From Sporosarcina aquimarina (GTDB lineage: Bacteria > Bacillota > Bacilli > Bacillales_A > Planococcaceae), in NCBI RefSeq assembly GCF_019748715.1, contig NZ_JACLBZ010000008.1, forward strand, positions 1-64,000: a DNA stretch of 64,000 nt, given 5' to 3'. The notes beneath the pieces are model-generated. The model worked only from the letters and a program-made list of their open reading frames with translations. It searched no databases and had not been told where the DNA came from. Every line of letters begins with the position of its first letter. Position 1 is the stretch's first letter. Shown here piece after piece: positions 47,315-57,064 of the stretch. The translations under genes and the position numbers were made by a program.

Positions 47315-47451
47315 AGAACTTCTTCATGCTCCCTCCTGAATCATCAGTAGTCTGATATTTTATATTTTAAATAATGTTCAAGAAAACACAATATTATGAA
47401 GTTAATGGACGTTTTGGTCTTTATGGTATTTTCCCTAAACACATGAAACTT

Positions 47452-48120
47452 CTATTTTATTGAATAATAGCGAGTTGGACGACCTATATTCCCGTACTGC
47501 AATTCAATATGAACCTTCCCATTAACTGACAAAAAATCTAAATATTTACGGACAGTTACCCTTGCCATTCCAACTTTTTGAGCTAACTGTTCGGCAGTCA
47601 ACGGATGTTCTTCATTCTTGAGACCGACAAAAATCTGCTCCAAGGTAAATTCATTTAACCCTTTTGGAAGTGCACTTATTTTTTCAGCACTTCCAATCCA
47701 AAGATCGATATCTTCCTGTTTTAATTTATCAATCGTATTGAATTTCCAATAGTTTTTACTGAATTTTTGAAGCGCTTCTTGAAAGCGTTCAAAACGAAAG
47801 GGCTTTACTAAGTAATCCACTGCCCCGAACCGCAATGCTTCACGAATGGTAACCGCATCCCGGGCAGCCGTTATCATAATCACGTCACTCGATATATTCT
47901 CCAACCGAAGTTCCCTTAGTAACTCAAGCCCTGACATGTCTGGTAAGTACATATCAAGTAAAATAAGATCAGGCTGAAGTTTATGTATGTCTTCAATTGC
48001 CGGTTTACCTTCCGCGGCTTCACCTACCAACTTGAAGCCATCCAACCTTTGCAAAAAGCCTTTATTCACTTCTAACACCATAGGATCATCTTCTATTATG
48101 TAGACCGTTAACTTATCCAT
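47452..48120 (-). CDS. Response regulator of the CitB/DctR family
   Basis: A 222-residue regulator. The receiver domain (VYIIEDDPMVLEVNKGFL, phospho-acceptor Asp in LILLDMYLPDMSG, Thr in ITAARD, Lys in LVKPFRF) is followed by a C-terminal helix-turn-helix (AEQLAQKVGMARVTVRKYLD). It should activate the TRAP operon. The start is ATG 48120 (MDKLTVYIIEDD) with AGGTG nine bases upstream. It overlaps the kinase gene by eight bases. Confidence 0.88.
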   Translation of the reverse strand: MDKLTVYIIEDDPMVLEVNKGFLQRLDGFKLVGEAAEGKPAIEDIHKLQPDLILLDMYLPDMSGLELLRELRLENISSDVIMITAARDAVTIREALRFGAVDYLVKPFRFERFQEALQKFSKNYWKFNTIDKLKQEDIDLWIGSAEKISALPKGLNEFTLEQIFVGLKNEEHPLTAEQLAQKVGMARVTVRKYLDFLSVNGKVHIELQYGNIGRPTRYYSIK

Positions 48121-49690
48121 ATTTTCTTTCACCTGCTTTCAATGTAATGATTGTCCCTGATTCTGGCGGAGAATACGCCGTAATACTGCCTTTATTGGAG
48201 TCCAAAATCTGCTTTATTAAAGCCAATCCAATTCCTCTTCCCTCTTTCCTCTTCATGCTGAATCCGTAATCAAATATTTTATTTGCCTCTTCAGGTAACC
48301 CGCATCCACTATCCTGTATTTCGATAAATAAATAATCTCTATTACCTTCAATCAACAGCACAATCTCTTTCTCTTGCTCCAGTAAGCAAGCTTCCATAGC
48401 ATTATCTATTAAATTCCCTAAAATTGTAACTAGATCGCCACTTGAAAACCCCGTCATCACTTCAGATAAATAAGACTCATCGTCAATAGTAAAAAGAACA
48501 CCTAATTCCCTAGCACGTGATCGCTTCCCTATTAGAATGCCTAAAATTGAATAATCAGAAATTCGTTCTTTCAGAAACTGCATCACTTCTTGTTCATCGG
48601 AAATTTCATCTACAATCATAGTAAGTGCCTCTTTTGAACGATTGAGCTGTATCAGACCTGCAATACTATGTAACTTATTCATATATTCATGGTTTTGCGA
48701 ACGCAGTGAATCGACTAGAGACTTGATACCTGTTAGTTCTTCCGCAAGTGTATGCGCCTCTTTCTGATTAGTCATCATTAAAAGGGAACCTACACGTTGA
48801 TCATTTACGTTTATAGGAAAGATACGGACTAACAGCATCGTGCCGTTCAGAAGTAAGGGTCTATGCGTCATTTCTGCTTCATTTTTCAACACTTCCTCTG
48901 TTACCCATGTATCAGGAAACGCGTCTGCTACTGGGATGATTTCGTTCTCCAAACCTGTATACTGCTGGGCTAACCGGTTCATAAAGACAATTCGTTCCTT
49001 CTCATCCGTAGCCAAAATTCCGATATCCATCGACTGCATCATGCTGGAACGCTCCTCGACCAGACGTGCAATTTCATAAGGCTCCATATTAAAGGTTTGT
49101 TTCTTTAGATGGTTAGCAATAAACAACGAACCGATCAGGCCGATGAGCAGACCACTCATCAATGAAAATAAAATATCGGTCTTGTAATCATTTAATAAGC
49201 TTTGAAATGTCGGTGATAGAATGCCAACTGAAACAACACCAATTTGTTTGACGCCTTCATCATTCATAATCGGTACGAAGGCTCGAATTGCAAACCCCAT
49301 AACACCTTGAGCTTTTGATATATATTCGTGTTCCGAAAGTGAAGCCTGCTCATCCCCGCCCTCAAATACTGTACCTATTTTACTTTCTGAGGGATGTGAA
49401 TAGCGGATCCTTTCCATATCAAATACAACAATATAATCTACATCTGTTGCCAATCGAACTCTCTCAGCAATTGGCTGAATGGAGGAAGCACCGTTCGTTT
49501 CACCAACATGCGTCTTAATATCTGGCAGCTGAGCTACCGTTCGGGCAATCGCAATAGCTCTTGCTCCGAGTTCTTTTTCAAAAGCGCCAGAAATATTATG
49601 GATCATAATTGCTCCACTCGTCATGACAGAGAAAAACACAAGAATAAATGAAAAGATAAACATTTTCATACGAAGCGATATTCGATTCAT
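48113..49690 (-). CDS. Sensor histidine kinase of the DcuS/CitA/DctS family
   Basis: A 525-residue kinase: membrane helix at about 10-30, an extracytoplasmic single-Cache sensor at about 35-165 (RYSHPSESKIGTVFEGGDEQ, AIRAFVPI), a second helix at about 172-192, a cytoplasmic PAS domain at about 215-320, the phosphorylation helix SQNHEYMNKLHSIAGL with the acceptor His, and a HATPase domain (GNLIDNAMEACL, GRGIGLALIKQI). It should sense a C4-dicarboxylate or similar acid, probably with the DctB-like lipoprotein, and phosphorylate the adjacent regulator. Confidence 0.9.
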   Translation of the reverse strand: MNRISLRMKMFIFSFILVFFSVMTSGAIMIHNISGAFEKELGARAIAIARTVAQLPDIKTHVGETNGASSIQPIAERVRLATDVDYIVVFDMERIRYSHPSESKIGTVFEGGDEQASLSEHEYISKAQGVMGFAIRAFVPIMNDEGVKQIGVVSVGILSPTFQSLLNDYKTDILFSLMSGLLIGLIGSLFIANHLKKQTFNMEPYEIARLVEERSSMMQSMDIGILATDEKERIVFMNRLAQQYTGLENEIIPVADAFPDTWVTEEVLKNEAEMTHRPLLLNGTMLLVRIFPINVNDQRVGSLLMMTNQKEAHTLAEELTGIKSLVDSLRSQNHEYMNKLHSIAGLIQLNRSKEALTMIVDEISDEQEVMQFLKERISDYSILGILIGKRSRARELGVLFTIDDESYLSEVMTGFSSGDLVTILGNLIDNAMEACLLEQEKEIVLLIEGNRDYLFIEIQDSGCGLPEEANKIFDYGFSMKRKEGRGIGLALIKQILDSNKGSITAYSPPESGTIITLKAGERKYG

Positions 49691-49933
49691 TCAGAAATCT
49701 TCCTCTCACCTAATCGCGGGATACGCTTTATTTTAACAGAATATTAATTATATAGTAGAAAGGTATTAAGGAGAACAGTTATACTTAATTTTTCCAATAA
49801 CTAAGTCATTTCGCACTAAATATATTAAACTATCATTCTTTTGAAACCTTTTATAAAGTTGTCCGTACAATCTAGTATACCTGTACACAAAACAGGTGAG
49901 TTTTTCCAAAATAAGAAATGGGGGTTTTATGTA

Positions 49934-51292
49934 GTGAAGAAGTTAGGTTCTTGGTTATTTGCTTTCGTATTACTGTTGGCTTTTGCAGTTCCAAACAGTA
50001 ATGTACAAGCAGCAAGTAACGACTCAATGAAGCTGGTAGTCGATGGCGTGGAAGTTGCGGGCTATGAGCAACCGTTTTTATCTCATGGTGAAGTGCTGAT
50101 CCCAGTTGAAAATCTTTTTAAAGAGGCTGGTTACTCTGTCTCAAAAGACAAAGGCGTGGTAACGGCAACAAATTCTCAATTGACAGTAGACTTTAATGCT
50201 AGTGCTGGAAAGATTTTGGTCGATGGAAAGAAAGCAGATACTGTATTTCCCCTTACACTAAATAATGGAGGAAATTATATTTCAGATTCGTTCCTATCTA
50301 CATTGGAAGGCTTTGAAGTATCCGTTTCAAATGACAAAAAATCTGTACAAGTAACAACAAATCGTGTGAAAGATGTTGAAGGTTTTCTTGAAAAGATGCT
50401 CGACGTTGATTTGAATAGTTATTCTGCAACGATGAAAATCGATCAGAAAATGAAAACATCCAATCCTGAGGAAGAAGAAATCGACATGATCATGGACATG
50501 AAAATGGATGTGATCGAAGATCCTCTTGCACTTTACACTTCAACGAAGATGCAAATGAATATGGATGGCGAGAACCTCGATCAATCATCAGAAGCGTATT
50601 TGACGAAAGATGGTTTCTTCCAATACGATAGCATGGTAGATAAGTGGATTAAAATGGATGACGAATTAACAGATGCATTATTCGATTCATCCGTTCAACA
50701 AATGGACCCACTTGCACAGCTCGAACTAACTAAAAAGTTCATCGACGGCATTCATATTTACGAATATGAAGACCAGTATGTTATGACACAAACGATAACG
50801 AATGAGCAATTCCGTGAAATTCTGGATGAAGTAATGGCGCTTCTGCCTGGTTTACTTCCTGACGAAACTACTGAGAGTGTAATTCAAAAAGTAGAAGGTG
50901 TGTCAGTTGACGCTAAAGCTACGGATTCTGAAGATGCAGTAATCGAAGAAGAAACAACTGAAGAGGAAGTAACAGACGAAGAAATTGCTGACGATTTGGA
51001 AAGTATCTTGGATGCTTTAGATATCAATATTGACGAATTCCTTGTTGTTTCCACTATCGATAAGAAGACATTGTTCCCACTTGAAATGTCAGGCGTTACG
51101 AAAATGACGATGGGCATTGAAGACGAAACAATCTCAATCACTCAACTTATTTCAGGTGCATACAGCAACCATAATAACGTCGAAGAAATTAAAATTCCTG
51201 CCGATGTAATCAAAAATGCAATTACAATGGAGGAATACTTGAACGAATTAGGCTTGGATGAAGAAGAAGCTGAGCCTGAGCTTGAAGCATAA
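49934..51292 (+). CDS. Surface or secreted protein with copper amine oxidase N-like domain
   Basis: A 452-residue exported protein. The signal peptide (VKKLGSWLFAFVLLLAFAVP) ends near VQAA. A copper amine oxidase-like N-terminal domain at about 30-135 (MKLVVDGVEVAGYEQPFLSH, VLIPVENLFKEAGY) is a wall-associated module in Firmicutes and not an enzyme. The following 300 residues resemble the lipoprotein-like DUF6612 type (YSATMKIDQKMKTS, YLTKDGFFQYDS) with a very acidic insert. The GTG at 49934 has GGGGG upstream; a longer frame to 49841 has no SD. The role is unknown. Confidence 0.7.
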   Translation: MKKLGSWLFAFVLLLAFAVPNSNVQAASNDSMKLVVDGVEVAGYEQPFLSHGEVLIPVENLFKEAGYSVSKDKGVVTATNSQLTVDFNASAGKILVDGKKADTVFPLTLNNGGNYISDSFLSTLEGFEVSVSNDKKSVQVTTNRVKDVEGFLEKMLDVDLNSYSATMKIDQKMKTSNPEEEEIDMIMDMKMDVIEDPLALYTSTKMQMNMDGENLDQSSEAYLTKDGFFQYDSMVDKWIKMDDELTDALFDSSVQQMDPLAQLELTKKFIDGIHIYEYEDQYVMTQTITNEQFREILDEVMALLPGLLPDETTESVIQKVEGVSVDAKATDSEDAVIEEETTEEEVTDEEIADDLESILDALDINIDEFLVVSTIDKKTLFPLEMSGVTKMTMGIEDETISITQLISGAYSNHNNVEEIKIPADVIKNAITMEEYLNELGLDEEEAEPELEA

Positions 51293-51351
51293 TAACTAGT
51301 CAACGAGAGCTCCTTTGTTCTGTATTGAGAGCCTCTCACCGATAAATCTAG

Positions 51352-51382
51352 TAAAAGCCCATTCCATTGCGAATGGGCTTTT
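51352..51382 (+). terminator. Terminator
   Basis: Hairpin aaagcccattc / gaatgggctttttt. Confidence 0.75.
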
Positions 51383-51502
51383 TTAATAACATTGGCTCTG
51401 ACACTCCATTAATGGCTGGCTGTATTTCGTATTTTTCCATCCTTAACATACTCACCACATGGTATGCTAAATGCATCATCCTTTTCTAAGGGAGGTCTGG
51501 AC

Positions 51503-53143
51503 ATGATTCGCATCCGAAAAGAAGATTTAACCAGCCATCAAATCCAGTCTAAACCTTTCGTCAATTTACATATGAAAATGATTGTTCTGATCGGTGCACT
51601 CGTCGTCACAATTATTTTGCTGATTGGTGGATTTATGAGTTTCTTTGTAACGGATACAACGGAAGCTCAAATTGGGGAAAGAGCTCTTAGCGTTGCCACC
51701 AGTGTATCGCTGATCCCTGAAATTCGTGCCGCATTTCATTCAGACGACCCTTCTGCTGTAATTCAGCCTATCGTGCAACAGATACAGGAGCAAACGGATG
51801 CAAAATTTATCGTTGTCGGTAATCGCCAAGAAATTCGTTATGCGCATCCAAACCCCGACCGCCTCGGTAAAAAAATGATCGGTGAGGACAATGAACGAGC
51901 TCTTATGTTCGGTGAATCATATATTTCAAAATCTGTCGGCTCATTAGGAAATTCATTACGAGCGAAGGTGCCTATATATTCTAATGAAGAAATTGTCGGT
52001 GTCGTGTCGGTAGGATTTTTGGTGGATTCCATCGAGTCTGTGATTTGGGATTACAGTAAAGAAATCTGGTTCGTCCTTCTAGGAATTACAGCAGCAGCGA
52101 TTTTAGGTTCTATTGTAATTGCAAGTTATATCAAGAGAGCATTGTTTGGATTAGAACCCGAAGAAATCTCCTATTTATTATTTCAAAAAGAAACCATTCT
52201 CCACTCCATTCATGAAGGCATCGTAGCGACCAATGCAGAAGGACAAATAACGATGATCAACTCTGCCGCATTGAAACTTTTAACTGGAGACGACGCGCAT
52301 ACAAACTCCTGGATTAGTCAGTCAATCCACACAAGCTTTCCAAATTCTGATTTGCCATATGTGTTGAAGAATGGTCAAGCTGTATTTGATCAAGAAAAAC
52401 TTTTTGGTACGCACAGTGTTTATGTCAATAGTGTCCCAATTTTCTATGAAGATAAATTACTTGGTGCCGTTTCAACGTTCCGTAATAAAACAGAGATCGA
52501 GGAATTAACGAAGAAATTGACCCACATCCAACAATATGTTGATGCCTTGCGCTCACAGACACACGAATTTTCGAATAAACTTTACACAATCGCAGGACTT
52601 ACACGGCTCGATAAAAAAGAGGAAGTGCTAGACTTTATCCAAAATGAAACGAAAATTCAGCAACAATGGATCGATACATTACTTGATGAAATACAAGATC
52701 CTTACGTAAGTGGACTGCTTGTTGGAAAACTAAACCAAGCAAGTGAATTGCAAGTTGATATTTCTATTCAACCGGGGAGCCGCTTGCATACCGCTTTGTC
52801 CGAGCGCAGCCGACAAGCACTGTTGACTGCTGTCGGAAATTTGCTGGATAATGCATTTGACGCGGTTTATGATGAACGGGCAATTTCCCGGGAAATATCT
52901 GTTTATTTCACGGATATCGGACAGGATATTCTATTTGAAATTGACGACGCTGGACCTGGTATTGAAGACACTCTGCTCGAGAAAATTTTCACTCGAGGCG
53001 TTTCTACAAAAAAAGGCACGGGCAGAGGTCATGGTCTGGCGCTGACAAAACAAGCCATTGATGCAGCAAATGGTCAACTTTCCATAGAACCTAGTGAGTT
53101 AGGAGGCGTTTGTTTCATCGTTTCAATTCCAAAAAGCAACTGA
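51503..53143 (+). CDS. Sensor histidine kinase, CitS-like
   Basis: A 546-residue kinase of the same CitA/DcuS family as that at 48.1-49.7 kb. It has an N-terminal helix (about 28-50), an extracytoplasmic Cache sensor (RYAHPNPDRLGKKMIGEDNE, SLRAKVPIY), a second helix (about 185-207), a PAS domain, the His helix SQTHEFSNKLYTIAGL and the HATPase domain (GNLLDNAFDAV, GRGHGLALTKQA). ATG 51503 has AAGGGAGG upstream. Next to a CitMHS transporter it most likely senses citrate or a related acid. Confidence 0.88.
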   Translation: MIRIRKEDLTSHQIQSKPFVNLHMKMIVLIGALVVTIILLIGGFMSFFVTDTTEAQIGERALSVATSVSLIPEIRAAFHSDDPSAVIQPIVQQIQEQTDAKFIVVGNRQEIRYAHPNPDRLGKKMIGEDNERALMFGESYISKSVGSLGNSLRAKVPIYSNEEIVGVVSVGFLVDSIESVIWDYSKEIWFVLLGITAAAILGSIVIASYIKRALFGLEPEEISYLLFQKETILHSIHEGIVATNAEGQITMINSAALKLLTGDDAHTNSWISQSIHTSFPNSDLPYVLKNGQAVFDQEKLFGTHSVYVNSVPIFYEDKLLGAVSTFRNKTEIEELTKKLTHIQQYVDALRSQTHEFSNKLYTIAGLTRLDKKEEVLDFIQNETKIQQQWIDTLLDEIQDPYVSGLLVGKLNQASELQVDISIQPGSRLHTALSERSRQALLTAVGNLLDNAFDAVYDERAISREISVYFTDIGQDILFEIDDAGPGIEDTLLEKIFTRGVSTKKGTGRGHGLALTKQAIDAANGQLSIEPSELGGVCFIVSIPKSN

Positions 53144-53158
53144 AAGTAGGTGTTTCGA

Positions 53159-53860
53159 ATGATAAAGACATGGCAGGTAGTAATTGTGGAAGATGATTTT
53201 CGAGTAGCTGAAATTAATCGACGGTTTGTTGAACAAGTTTCGGGGTTTAATGTATTGGCAGAACTGAGGACAGCAGCAGAAACCCTGCACTATTTACAGC
53301 AAGCCGAACAATTGCCTGATCTGATCTTATTGGATGTTTACATACCGGATAGTCCAGGACTCGAACTGTTTTGGCGTCTTCGTAAAGACTTTCCATCCAT
53401 CGCTATCATATTGGTAACAGCCGCTAAGGAGACAGTTACAGTAGAAGCAGCTTTACAAGGCGGTGTATTCGACTTTTTGATTAAACCGGTTGATTTTGAT
53501 CGATTCAATAAGACATTTACACGCTACCGAAAACAAAAAGTCTTATTAGCCTCCAAAAAAGAAGTCAATCAAGAAGAGCTGGACCGTCTCCTATTCGGAT
53601 CAGGATTACGTGCGGACAAGTCGATCACTGCCGACGGATTACCAAAAGGAATTGATCGTTTAACGCTGGAACGTATAGAAGAAATCTCAGAACACAGCTC
53701 GGCAGAAGGCATTAATGCCTTCGATGCCGGCGAGGCAGCAGGTGTCAGCCGGTCTACCGCAAGGCGTTATCTAGAATATTTGGTGTCTGTTGGGAAAGTA
53801 AAAGCCCAGCTGCAATATGGTGATGTTGGGAGACCTGAGCGAACTTACGTCAAAATTTAA
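53159..53860 (+). CDS. Response regulator, CitT-like
   Basis: A 233-residue regulator with a receiver domain (VVIVEDDFRVAEINRRFVE, acceptor Asp in LILLDVYIPDSPG, LVTAAKE, IKPVDFDRF) and a C-terminal DNA-binding helix-turn-helix (AGEAAGVSRSTARRYLEYL). ATG 53159 has TAGGTG upstream; it starts 15 bases after the kinase stop. It is expected to activate the transporter gene that follows. Confidence 0.88.
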   Translation: MIKTWQVVIVEDDFRVAEINRRFVEQVSGFNVLAELRTAAETLHYLQQAEQLPDLILLDVYIPDSPGLELFWRLRKDFPSIAIILVTAAKETVTVEAALQGGVFDFLIKPVDFDRFNKTFTRYRKQKVLLASKKEVNQEELDRLLFGSGLRADKSITADGLPKGIDRLTLERIEEISEHSSAEGINAFDAGEAAGVSRSTARRYLEYLVSVGKVKAQLQYGDVGRPERTYVKI

Positions 53861-53997
53861 TCTAATCCATTCGTGAGCAAAATGAACAAAATGCATACAA
53901 TAAACTCTATTTGTTTTATTTCCATAAGCTTTTTAGCTGCTTTTTCCTATGATACATTATGAACAACTTTAAGAAAGAATTTTCGGATACCTCATTT

Positions 53998-54011
53998 TGT
54001 ATCCGCTTACA
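53998..54011 (+). promoter_or_regulatory. cre (CcpA) site before the citrate transporter gene
   Basis: TGTATCCGCTTACA matches the cre consensus TGWAANCGNTNWCA with one mismatch. It lies 37 bases before the transporter ATG. B. subtilis citM is known to be repressed by CcpA. Confidence 0.55.
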
Positions 54012-54048
54012 CCTTTCTTTCATAACTTGTACTTTGGAGGGAAAAGCT

Positions 54049-55371
54049 ATGTTGAGTATCATAGGGTTATTAACTATTTTCATAATTGTCGCTCTTCTGA
54101 TCAGCGGCAGAATCACACCGATTGTTGGTCTGGTCATTGTACCAATCTTCGGAGCATTTTTTGCCGGATACAACTTTAAAGAAATTGGAGAGTTCTTCGG
54201 GAGTGGTATTGACTCGGTCATCAGTGTCGTCATTATGTTCATCTTCGCAATTCTGTTCTTCGGAGTTATGCAAGATGCGGGAGTCTTTGATCCACTTATC
54301 AATACAATGATCAAAGTATCTCGAGGAAATGTGATTGCCGTATCGATGGCGACTGTTGTCATTGCTGCGATCGCCCAGCTAGACGGTTCAGGCGCTTCAA
54401 CATTTTTGATTACGATTCCAGCTTTATTACCTCTTTATAAACGGTTGAGAATGAGCCCATATTTATTATTATTACTCGTTGGTACGTCTGCGAGTATCGT
54501 CAATATGGTGCCTTGGGGAGGTCCCCTTGGGCGTGCTGCCGCCGTCCTTGGCGTTGATGTCACTGAATTATGGCGTCCTTTGATTAAAATCCAAGTGATC
54601 GGTTTGGTGTTATTAGTTGCAGTCGCCTTTGTTCTTGGAATGCGCGAAAAACGTCGAATTGCCAGAAAGGTTACAGATGATTCTTCTGACGAAGGTGAGT
54701 CCATATTCGATGAGGTTGAGGATGAATCAACCAAAACAGCTAACTCTCTTCACCGTCCTAAACTGCTTTGGATTAATGTAGTCATTGCACTGACTGTTAT
54801 CGGTTTACTCGTTTGGGGTAAAGTCCCGGCCGGCTTTATCTTTATGATAGGATTCAGTTTGGCATTGCCATTGAATTATCGTACAGTGAATGAACAAATG
54901 GACCGAATTAAAGCCCATGCGCCAAATGCTTTGCTTATGGCAGCTATCATCTTAGCGGCAGGTTCATTCTTAGGTATATTGAATGGAGCCAATATGCTGG
55001 ATTCCATTGCAACAGATTTGGTGAAAATTCTTCCGGCATTTATCGTGCCTTATTTACATATTATCATTGGATTCTTTGGTGTTCCTTTTGATTTATTACT
55101 CAGTACGGATGCCTATTACTTTGCATTGTTGCCGATTGTAGAACAAGTTGTGTCAGGCTTCGGTGTACCTTCAATCTCCATTGCCTATGCATTGATCGTT
55201 GGAAATATCATCGGTACATTCGTCAGTCCTTTCTCCCCTGCCCTTTGGTTGGCACTTGGCTTAGCGGGTCTCGAAATGGGTAAGCATATCCGTTACTCTT
55301 TCTTAATCATGTGGGGTTTCAGTATCGTATTGTTCCTTATCACAATGGCACTTGGCGTTATTACATTTTAA
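54049..55371 (+). CDS. CitMHS-family citrate (metal-citrate) transporter
   Basis: A 440-residue membrane protein with about twelve helices. It fits the CitMHS family: start MLSIIGLLTIFIIVALLISG, FAILFFGVMQDAGVFDPLI, AQLDGSGASTFLITIPALLP and MVPWGGPLGRAAAVLG. Family members such as CitM import citrate complexed with magnesium or calcium, with protons. ATG 54049 has TTGGAGGGAAAAG upstream; a longer frame to 53959 would include the cre site. The upstream CitS/CitT-like pair and cre box agree with induced, glucose-repressed expression. Confidence 0.88.
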   Translation: MLSIIGLLTIFIIVALLISGRITPIVGLVIVPIFGAFFAGYNFKEIGEFFGSGIDSVISVVIMFIFAILFFGVMQDAGVFDPLINTMIKVSRGNVIAVSMATVVIAAIAQLDGSGASTFLITIPALLPLYKRLRMSPYLLLLLVGTSASIVNMVPWGGPLGRAAAVLGVDVTELWRPLIKIQVIGLVLLVAVAFVLGMREKRRIARKVTDDSSDEGESIFDEVEDESTKTANSLHRPKLLWINVVIALTVIGLLVWGKVPAGFIFMIGFSLALPLNYRTVNEQMDRIKAHAPNALLMAAIILAAGSFLGILNGANMLDSIATDLVKILPAFIVPYLHIIIGFFGVPFDLLLSTDAYYFALLPIVEQVVSGFGVPSISIAYALIVGNIIGTFVSPFSPALWLALGLAGLEMGKHIRYSFLIMWGFSIVLFLITMALGVITF

Positions 55372-55385
55372 GTCGGATGGTACGA

Positions 55386-55419
55386 AAAGGCTCTCAGCAA
55401 AATGTCGCTGAGAGCCTTT
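55386..55419. terminator. Bidirectional terminator
   Basis: Hairpin aaaggctctcagc / gctgagagccttt between converging genes. Confidence 0.8.
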
Positions 55420-55422
55420 CTC

Positions 55423-56850
55423 TTATCCTATTTTCACGACTGCGCGTTGCTGTTTGGATTGAATGACCTTTAGTGCATAGAATACACCAATAACTGCTGA
55501 AACTACAATTCCTGTCCCCACGGAAACTCCATAGCTTAAGCTCAAACCTTCCGGTGCATACATCCAATACGTTATGACGACTGCTGTCATGAACAATGCA
55601 GGAATCCCCGCAATCAAATGTGCTTTGTTTTCCCTCATTAGATAAGAGGTAGCGGTCCACAGCATTACAGCTGCGACTAGTTGATTCGTACCGCCAACAT
55701 AGCGCCATAAGAAAGAGTAATCAATCATCGACAAATAAAACATAGGTGTGCCCAATAAAAGTGTAACCGCTAAAACGACCCACTTTTTATTAGGATCCAT
55801 CCACTTGGATACGGCTTCAGTAAAAATCATTCGTGCCGAACGAAGTGCTGTATCACCTGTAGTGATAGGTAAAATAATGACACCTAAAATAGCCAATAGC
55901 CCACCGAACGAACCTAATAATGTACTTGAAATTTCATTGACTGCCCCCGCAGGTCCTCCTGCTGCCAACGCTTCTTGTAAACCCGCTGTACTGCCAAAGA
56001 ACGTCATGCCGGCAGCAGCCCAAACCATCGCAATAACTCCTTCTGCGATCATCGCTCCGTAGAATACTTTACGGCCTTCTGATTCCTTTTTCATTGTTCT
56101 TGAAACAATCGGGCTCTGTGTACAATGGAAGCCCGAGATGGCTCCACAAGATATCGTTACCATCAAAAGCGGCCAAATTGGTAAATCACCTGGATGCAAG
56201 TTCTGCAGTGTTAAATTCGGGATTTTTTCTGTTCCAAATAATAAAGCGACCCCAATCCCAACAGCCATAATAATTAAGACAATCCCGAATACCGGATACA
56301 AACGTCCAATAATCTTATTAATAGGTAAAATTGCAGCTAAAACAAAGTATCCGAATATCAAAATAAGTGAAACCATGAATGACAAAGGTGTAATAGACGA
56401 AATTAGCTGTGCGGGACCTGCCGTGAAAGCTGCCGCAACTAATACCATCAATACAACGGAAATAACATTAATAAACCGGCGTGCAAAATCTCCTAAATAT
56501 TCTCCAACTATTTTAGGGAATTGTGCGCCTCCATGCTTTAAGGACAGCATGCCTGAAAAGTAATCATGGACAGCACCGGCAAAAATACTGCCGAACACAA
56601 TCCAAATAAATGCCACAGGACCATATAACGCCCCTGCAATCGCTCCGAAAATCGGACCGAGCCCAGCAATGTTCAATAATTGAATCAACCAGCCCTTCCA
56701 CCAGCTCATTGGTACATAATCCATACCATCTGCTTGGGTATAGGCTGGAGTTCTTCGCGAATCGTCAATAACGAAAACTCGTTCAACCACTTTTGAATAC
56801 ACTAGATATCCCACAATCAGCAAGACGATTGATGATAAAAATGTAAGCAT
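55423..56850 (-). CDS. cstA: Carbon starvation protein A (peptide/pyruvate transporter family)
   Basis: A 475-residue protein with about twelve helices. CstA motifs are seen: YVPMSWWKGWLIQLLNIAG, GPIFGAIAGALYGP, FHCTQSPIVSRTM and ITTGDTALRSARM. It is the shorter Gram-positive form. E. coli CstA takes up peptides and pyruvate; the substrate here is not known. AAGAAGGGG precedes the ATG. The 213-base upstream gap 56851-57063 holds only a terminator and AT-rich DNA. Confidence 0.9.
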   Translation of the reverse strand: MLTFLSSIVLLIVGYLVYSKVVERVFVIDDSRRTPAYTQADGMDYVPMSWWKGWLIQLLNIAGLGPIFGAIAGALYGPVAFIWIVFGSIFAGAVHDYFSGMLSLKHGGAQFPKIVGEYLGDFARRFINVISVVLMVLVAAAFTAGPAQLISSITPLSFMVSLILIFGYFVLAAILPINKIIGRLYPVFGIVLIIMAVGIGVALLFGTEKIPNLTLQNLHPGDLPIWPLLMVTISCGAISGFHCTQSPIVSRTMKKESEGRKVFYGAMIAEGVIAMVWAAAGMTFFGSTAGLQEALAAGGPAGAVNEISSTLLGSFGGLLAILGVIILPITTGDTALRSARMIFTEAVSKWMDPNKKWVVLAVTLLLGTPMFYLSMIDYSFLWRYVGGTNQLVAAVMLWTATSYLMRENKAHLIAGIPALFMTAVVITYWMYAPEGLSLSYGVSVGTGIVVSAVIGVFYALKVIQSKQQRAVVKIG

Positions 56851-57025
56851 AAAACCCCTTCTTTCTCGTCTTCTTTTCTATAACATTATCTGCCTGTAGA
56901 TTAATCAGACAATTCATTATCTTAGTATATAATAGTTAGAAAATTATATCAACATAGATTTTTTAATTAAGTTAAAAAATTTACAAACTAAAATAATGAA
57001 CGGAAAAATTTCATAAAAATCCTCA

Positions 57026-57064
57026 AAAAACATCTGAAGAATGAATTATTCTCCAGATGTTTTT
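57026..57064 (-). terminator. Terminator of the oxidoreductase gene
   Basis: Hairpin aaaacatctg / cagatgttttt, with an extended inner stem. Confidence 0.75.
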
